Below, piece by piece: positions 57,137-64,000 of a stretch of DNA of 64,000 nucleotides (the stretch's first letter is position 1; the number at the start of each line of letters is the position of its first letter). The stretch is taken from NCBI GenBank assembly GCA_900642245.1, contig CAAAJI010000001.1, positions 65,471 through 129,470 on the forward strand. Direction: 5' to 3'. Made by a program: the position numbers and the translations under genes. This stretch comes from Fragilaria radians (taxonomy: Eukaryota > Bacillariophyta > Fragilariophyceae > Fragilariales > Fragilariaceae). The notes below the pieces were generated by a model, which worked only from the letters and a program-made list of their open reading frames with translations, was not told where the DNA came from and did not search any database.

Positions 57137-60100
57137 TCACTTCAAGTTTTGGGACTGATTTTTTACTGCTTGGAGACGAGCACGCAGTGCTTGAGCCTGG
57201 CTTGTGATAACTTGTGGCTGAACAACTCCTCCATTTGCCTTTGATGGATCAGTCCTTTCAGGTCTCTTTGCTTGTGCCATTGCGAGACGCTCTCGTAATG
57301 ATAAAATAGTTGTTGTTGTACTTAATGCTCCAGCACCAGGGTTTGGCAACTTACTAGGCGTGGGAATCCTGCTGGGAACTGTTGCAATAGAAGGCAATTC
57401 ATCTATTTCCTTAGAAGAAGTGTTTTCAACATCGATGGGTACTTCACTGGCTCGAAGTCTAGACCTCAAGTTTCTGATTCTAGCTGACATTGGGATATCA
57501 TTATTATTCTGCGATGTTTGATGCCTTCCTAACACTTCAGAGGTATTCAAAAGTTGCTCCCAGATGTAAGCTCGAAATTTCTCTGAAACGTTTTCTAAAT
57601 GTTTACTTAGATCATTGTCTCCATGTAAATCTCGATATTGTCGAAGCGCGTCAAGGGCAGAAGTCCTTTCACGACCCTCAGGGGCACTACCTACGGCTGA
57701 AACAAGTTCAGCAACGTCTTTATAAACAGCAGAAGGCGAAACTACGGGCTGATATGATGAAGCAACAAGCGAGGGATTACAAGAGTTCTCTGGAAGCGAA
57801 TCTTCAGGGAAGCGTGCCAAAACATTTAAAACGAGAGTACCTGAGTTGCGCTTGACAGAGGCCATGACCGCAGAAACCCCACGAAACTTCACCATTGTTG
57901 ATAGCAACAAGTCTACCATCTCTCGTCCTTCATGGTACCCAGGTCCTTCGATACGAGTCTCATTAAGAGTCATTTCCATTGAGTTTACAAGTTCATCCAT
58001 ATTTTTATCGAGAAAGGAAAATGGAGAAAGTGAGTGTTCTTCAGCCTTTATTACCTTCCCGAAAAGCTTTGTCACAATACGAGAAAGACGACCACAAAAT
58101 GAGTTTTCAGCAGGTGATTCTCTGCCTTGATTAGCGGTCTGTCGTTGCAGTTCCATAAGCGATTGAAGAGATATTACGCGCGATGCGCTCGTGGAAGCCT
58201 GCACAGCCAACTGAAATGATGTGAGCAGAAATTGTATGGAAGTCAATACACATAGATTTAAGTCCTACCTTATTCATTCCTCTAACCATCTGTGAGCTTA
58301 TAGATTCGTCAAGGCCAGAGACATGAGTAGCAGCCACAGCAAGTCTTGAATCTAGAAGGCAATGCGATGCTGTTCTAATTAAAGACAGCAGTGATTCTTG
58401 CGAGACTAAAATAGCCATTTCTACTTCCCTGAATAGAGCCATTAGAGTTGCGATCACAATTGACAATAGAGGAACACACATTCCCGCATTTTCAGCTTTG
58501 TCTCCCTTATGGAAAGCGAAGGAAAGAATGCAGGTAAGACTTTCAACGAAATTTGAAATATCATGAATTACATCTTGTCTAAGCTCCTTATCTGCTGTAA
58601 CCTCACTCTCTGCTATGGCAGTGTGTACTCTCTTGAGCGATGATATACAGGACTTCACGATTGTGCTGTTTTCAGAAACCAAGTTACTTGAAGTAATACT
58701 TGCAAAAACTGTCATGCAAGTTTCGTAACTATTAATGTTTTCCACAATTGATGAGCTAAGTGCTTGCATTATTTCGTCTCCTTGGCTTTTCTCACGAGTT
58801 AAATTGTTCACCGTTCCTAAAACATCTTCTGATTCTGCCGCTAAATTTTTTTGTCTAATCTTCATGAGTCGGGCACGAAGTGATGCAGCAGCACCTGACA
58901 CAGCAGACTCTGATGCGATCGCTTGATTAACATTTACAACCTCATCAGATTTTGAGGAAGTCATATTAATTTGGGATAAGACCGATGATTGATGTCTAAC
59001 AGGAGGTATTCCTAATGAAAATGTGAAAGGCCCTAGAGATGAAACTATTTCGGGTTTAGAGGTGGCCGATTTTGAAACTGGTGAGACTTGCGTTGCTCTA
59101 GCTGGATCGATTTTTAAATGAAAAAGTGGAGAGTCCTTTTGATTTAGGCTGCTTCCAGTGTAACGTTCATTACTTCCCTGAAGTGTCTTTCGACGATCTG
59201 TCAGGTGAGGCCTTGAGAGAGGAATAAGGGAAGGCTTTGAGGGACGTGCATCGTCCGTAACTGGGCTGTGAGCAAGTGAAGAGGGTCCATTCGTACCCGT
59301 CTGATTATTTTTCGCTATCCTATCTTCTATGATCAATCGGGACTTCGAAGAGATCTGATTCGAACAAAGGCGAACTAAACGATCTAGATCGCCATTCATT
59401 TTCCCCAAAATTACGAAAATTAAATCCAAAGCTGCAGCTCTGTTTTCTGGAAGCTTGTCCTCAGATATCATTTTGACAGCTATTGAGAGGCCACGTTTTC
59501 CGATACCAGCAAGACCAACAGCCTCCACAGATTTTGAGCATTCACTATAAGCAATGAGTCGTGCTTTTGAATTGCCAGACTTTTCGAAAACAGTTGCACA
59601 TACGACTGCGCCCATTATTTTTGATTGTATAACGTTGTACGTCTTTGCTCGCTCTGTCAATTCAATAAAGAGATCTCTGATTCTGCCTCGTGATGTGCTG
59701 GTTTTCTCTATGATGTAGGGAAACAAAGCAAGAGCTTCATTTTCAGTAAATGAGTAATTTCTCGATCCTAGATAATCCATGAGATCGCAAAGTGCTGACA
59801 GTAAAATTTGTTGGCCAACAGTGTTTTCACGAGCGCACAGTGCAAATGCACACCATTTCAGCAGGAAATCGAGCTGCATCATTATCTGCTCGCCACCACT
59901 CTTCTTTTCGTATTCAATGGCTTTGAGGAGGATCTCGCAACCATCTCTTGCATCGTCTTGCTTCTTGATTCCCCCCGGAGGAAATAATGCCACTTGAGTC
60001 TCCTTATAAAGCATGTGACACCAAGAATTCTGAAGGGTCTCAAACATCCTAGACCCCACTGGCTCTTCAGGGAAATCGACCCAACTTATCTGCTTAGGAG

Positions 60101-63100
60101 TTAGCTTGCTTTGTGACATTTGCAATGGATGAAGGTTTGGATTTTTGAAATTGGCAATAGATCCTGATGTACTTAGCTCGGTATCTGTTGAACGAAAGGA
60201 TGCAACGCCTTTCACCGAGTTCAGACGACGCATTTGTGAACGTATGACAGTGCCTTCGTTACCAATTTTCGAGTGGCCTTGATCAATCGATTTCCCTTGC
60301 TTGTGCAATAAAGGTTCCTCATCTTTTTTGCCCGTTTTAATAATAGGTTCCCCTACTATCTTCCGCACTATAGGGCCAATAGAACGCTGTTGGGCTGGCT
60401 TCAAATGAACAACACCTTTCAAAACTGTCTTAGAAATAATTTTTCCTTTCTCAAGGAACGACTTTATCACTACTTCAGAGGCTGCTCTGGTTTCACTTTT
60501 TGACGAAGTTAAACCATTAATGGCAACGAATGAAACCGACTCGGCTAAGGATTGCCCTCTGGTTATCATTACAGTCTCAAGATCAGGTGAGTGATCAGCA
60601 ATACTGGCAACGTACAATAAGACTTCAGATACACCCGGGGCCTTGAATTCTGAATCTTTGAGCTCCATTGCCAGGGAGGCGATAAGAGCTTCCAAAGCGA
60701 GCGCATTGAATCCTGAACCTTCTAAGTCATGATCAGTCTTTGTACCATACTTGATAGCTTCTAAACATTCGTCGCGCATGGGCTTGCGGTTATCATTGAT
60801 CGCGGCACCAACGAGGGCAGGAAATATGATCCTTCCAAGTTTAGATTGTGATACTTTGTCAACAGATGCAAGAATACTTCCAATGCATCTTGCAGCTAAG
60901 GGCTTGAGATTGCTTTGAGAATCTGAAAGCCTTTCCTTAAGAGATCTCATTAATTCGGTTATGTAAGCCATTTCGTCGCTGGAAGTTGACAGCATTCCGT
61001 TACAACTCTTCAGAGCATTGGCAACTTCATCCATAGATTCTTTCCTAACTTTCCAAGCGGTTTTGCCTTCTTTGGCATTCATTTTAGTAATGCACTCTTT
61101 ACTCAATTCTCCGAGTAAGCTGAAACGAGGTATCTCACATAAGATTGATTGTTCCACATTTTGAGGACCTGAAATATTTCCTTCTGCAAACAGAAACTTC
61201 ATATTTCTTTCCTTCTTACTTGCGCTCGGATCAAACACATTTTCCTGAAAAATGGATTCAAGTTGTAACTTATTTGATCCTGAAAATTTATTTAAGGCCA
61301 AGGCTTTGAAAGGAGGACCTAGCTGACAATACAGCTCCCCAGCAACTGAAAAAGCTGCACTTTTAACCTTCAAATTTGAAATATCACTCTCTTTCTTCAA
61401 AAATTCAACAACATCTTTCATGTTTAAGTTAAGATGGTGAGCGCCAAATTCAATCAACAGATTCTTGAACCAAGTGAGAAATGCTTCATGAATAAGTGGG
61501 GACTTGGCTCGAACTAAAGTCAACAGGGATTCTTCAACGACAAGGGAGGGCAACGTGACGACACACAAATCTGTGAACAAGGATAATGCAAGTATGGAAA
61601 GCTTTTTATCCGCTATTTTCTCAGTGAAGGAGCTTACTGCATCCTTACATGCCCATGACGGAAAAGTGATGTAAGACTCTATGTGCATTTCACAGAGGAA
61701 AGAAAGCAGTTCCAAGGTTACTTTCAAGACGTTAATATTTGCATCTCTGAAGTTTTTTGTGTGATGCTTTACAACAGTCAATACACATGATGAGAGCTGC
61801 TCGCCCCAAAATTCCGATTTATTACGGCAAAACAATGTTAGGGACTGAATAGCAGTTTGCCTACTCAGCCATTTACTTGATCTTAATCCAGCTAGAATTC
61901 CTTGATCGTCTTCTGAAAGATTCCAATTAGGAATATTTAGCGACTGTAAGTACGATAAGGATCGATTCAAATCAGGATTTCCGCCTGAAACATCTGAGCG
62001 TGCATCTTTACTCTCTATAATCGTATTCTCCGAATAGGGCTTGATGTCATCCTTACTTAGCACAGTTACTTTCTCAGCTGGCTTTCGAATATCTTTCCCT
62101 TTTTTCTCATCGATTTTTTCCAACGCTTTAGGAGCCAAGGTTGGTGCTGCGGTTGGCGTATCGGAAGTAGAAATTAATTTATATATCCTAGGATTAGAGG
62201 TCTTCAGACCATCTACGATAATCTGAATCTCGTCGCGAAATTTAGCATCTTCTAGGTGCAAGAGCTTTTTCATCAGATCCACAGCAACCTGCCTAGTTTT
62301 TCCGTCGGTGTCGTTCAACTTTTCGCGTCCGAGATAGGTCAAAGCTTTAATCGAATTAGCGTTGAGTGGACCACGTTTCCCAGCAGAGTCAGATCGGTCG
62401 ACACATCGCGTGAGAAACTCGATACAAACAGCCCGTACGACTGCATTTTTCTGTTGTCGTTCGTCTAGAAGAGACGGCAGAGAATCATCCTTTTCTAGTA
62501 GATGATCAAGTGAAAACACTGTGCCGAAAAGTGAGTCAAGACACAGCCCAACAGCCTTAGTCAACTTTTTATCCTTTGCCAATAGAACCAACGTGGAAAT
62601 CAATGGTCTGAGATTTGGATACAGCTTTTCTCCTACTCCTTCAGCGAGCATTGAAAGAACTTGCATTGCTTTCGAAACAACAGCGAAGTGAGTGTGACTG
62701 AGGAGTTTCTTCATTTCTCCAATCAATGGCGAATAGTTCACTGTTGGATTAGGTAACTCCAATTTATAAGGTCTTTCACCTGCGCAGTCCAATAGCATAT
62801 CCAGTGCAGCGACTTTTTCTGACCATTTTGGGAGAAGAATCTTGGAGGAGTATTCAGAATTTTGAAGCTTCGATAATAAATTGACCCGGGGTCGATTTGC
62901 TAAGCGCTCAGCCTCGATCTCTGCAGTTTGCTTTTCCAGCGCTCTTAAAGCATCGTTCTGGGATATTGTTACTACATTTGACTGAGAGAAACGAACTGAC
63001 CGAAGTCCAACTCGAGGTTGTATACTGTTTGGCTCTTTAGCCAACCCAGCGTCGATTTGGGTTGCCTGTGCATGCTTCAACCCACCGATGAGGTCCTGAA

Positions 63101-64000
63101 GCGGAGCTTTTGAACCAAGTGCCCTACATATATCAATAACAATGTTGAGACCGGTCTCGCGAACGACAGCATTAGAGTGCTGTAATACTTTAGGTAAGCT
63201 AGACTTAACTGAAGCAAGCGGTAGGTTGGCAGCCCCGAAGTCTAGGCAAGCCGAATGAATAACTGCTATTGAGGAAGTAACAACCTTAGGTTTTCTTGAT
63301 GTAACTCCCTTTTCCAGGAAAGCGCTCACAATGGAGTGAACAGATTTTGCACCATCGCCAACTTCCATGAGCTTTAGAGCAAGTGAAGTCGCACTCTTTA
63401 TCGTTGATCCCTTTGATGAAGAAAACCCGTTTCCCTGAATCAGCGATAACACTATCCTAGCAGCGAATTCAGAGTTTTGTGCGTAGTTACAATGTTCGGC
63501 AAAAGCAATAACCGCTTGTAGTGCAAAATCCAGGGCACCGGCGTTGCTCTCAGAAACCATTGCAAGAACAGATTCCTCAAGGGAAGGTAAATATGTACTT
63601 GCATCAACGCTGCCAATTTCCTCAGCTTTCCGGCCTTCTTCTTGCAATAAATTCAACAAATAAGCGTAAGCCTCTTTCCGAATCTTCCAATCATGATGTG
63701 AAAGCGATGAAGCAAAAGAATTTCTATCTAAAGATGTCTGGGAAACTTCTTCGTCACCGTCAGTCTCAGAAATAACGTTACTATTCACCAAGCTAGATCC
63801 TGCTCTTAAACTCAGGGAAGCATCGCAGCTCTTCCTAGGTGGAATAGCTTCTTGTCTAATGCCAGATGAAGCATTCAAAGAAGCAATAGGATCAGCAGAG
63901 GTGACTCCGCTGGCGGTGGAGTTCCCTCTAATATTCAACGAGGTGCTCCCAATACCATGACAACGCTCGGCATCAAGAAGAGCGTCAATACAATCGTCGA
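57137..64000 (-). CDS. XMAP215/Dis1/MOR1-family TOG-domain microtubule polymerase (5' end outside window)
   Basis: Two exons in the window: from the right edge to 58269, and 58210-57137, joined over a 58-nt intron (58268-58211). The frame is open through the edge, upstream of a TTG that could be mistaken for a start, so the N-terminus is missing. At least 2267 residues are present. Arrays of HEAT/TOG repeats are visible: DWKIRKEAYAYLLNLL near the start; WSEKVAALDMLL; SSKWLSRQTAIQSLTLFC; TAWKVRKESMDEVANAL; and a fifth domain with EQIMMQLDFLLKWCAFALC and LIIEDRIAKNN, typical of XMAP215 TOG5. Low-complexity Ser/Lys linkers separate the domains. The family adds tubulin at microtubule plus ends and acts at spindle poles. 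The C-terminal part (LRSRLRASE, LRERLAMAQAKRP, LRARLQAVKN) is a short coiled-coil-like tail. Confidence 0.85.

Noticed and set aside
63938..63940. Start of the TOG-domain gene at 63938
   Set aside because: The codon is TTG and the same frame continues open to the window edge, so it is internal.

Overview
This window looks like nuclear DNA of a diatom or a close stramenopile relative. It is AT-rich. The genes are compact and carry zero to two short introns (54-126 nt where I could place both ends), with GT...AG borders, often GTAAGT. The gene families also fit: class C GABA-B-type receptors, a diatom-type secreted domain with an FGDGICC motif, plastid-type DUF4239 and DUF1995 proteins with signal-anchor N-termini, and Ty1/copia retroelements of the kind common in diatoms. 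I cannot name the species. Many open frames here begin at TTG or GTG; I moved those starts to the first sensible ATG and placed exon joins by hand from splice signals and family motifs.

Layout. 1-3250: nothing supportable. 3251-7300: tandem pair of membrane-anchored class I SAM methyltransferases, with a copia RNase H scrap between them. 7532-11002: two minus-strand redox genes, an AlkB-like dioxygenase and an FAD monooxygenase fused to ankyrin-like repeats. 12470-13489: a secreted protein. 14346-14603: a hAT transposase scrap. 15565-17223: a membrane-anchored metallophosphatase. 17.3-20.9 kb: gene-poor. 20935-21738: a mitochondrial carrier. 22444-24915: a PHD/AWS/SET histone methyltransferase. 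25.6-26.8 kb: a membrane-anchored trypsin-like protease.

27714-42177 is the most structured region. Two GABA-B-like receptor genes lie head to head in inverted orientation. Their first 997 bp are almost identical and then identity stops abruptly. The 9 kb between them holds a dead copia element and a hAT transposon that still has an 8-bp target-site duplication and a transposase broken by one stop codon.

43608-54157 is ordinary gene-dense DNA: ALG14, a divergent Gfo/Idh/MocA-like protein, a prolyl-4-hydroxylase-like dioxygenase, a divergently transcribed pair of probable plastid proteins (DUF4239 and DUF1995), and a MORN-repeat protein. 54.5-57.0 kb is a copia graveyard. 57137 to the right edge is one large XMAP215-family TOG-domain gene whose 5' end lies outside the window.

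I see no prokaryotic-type operon, CRISPR array, rRNA or convincing tRNA. The strongest unusual signals are the conversion-like tract shared by the inverted receptors, a similar mosaic pattern in the tandem methyltransferases, the monooxygenase-ankyrin fusion, and several enzymes with altered key residues.
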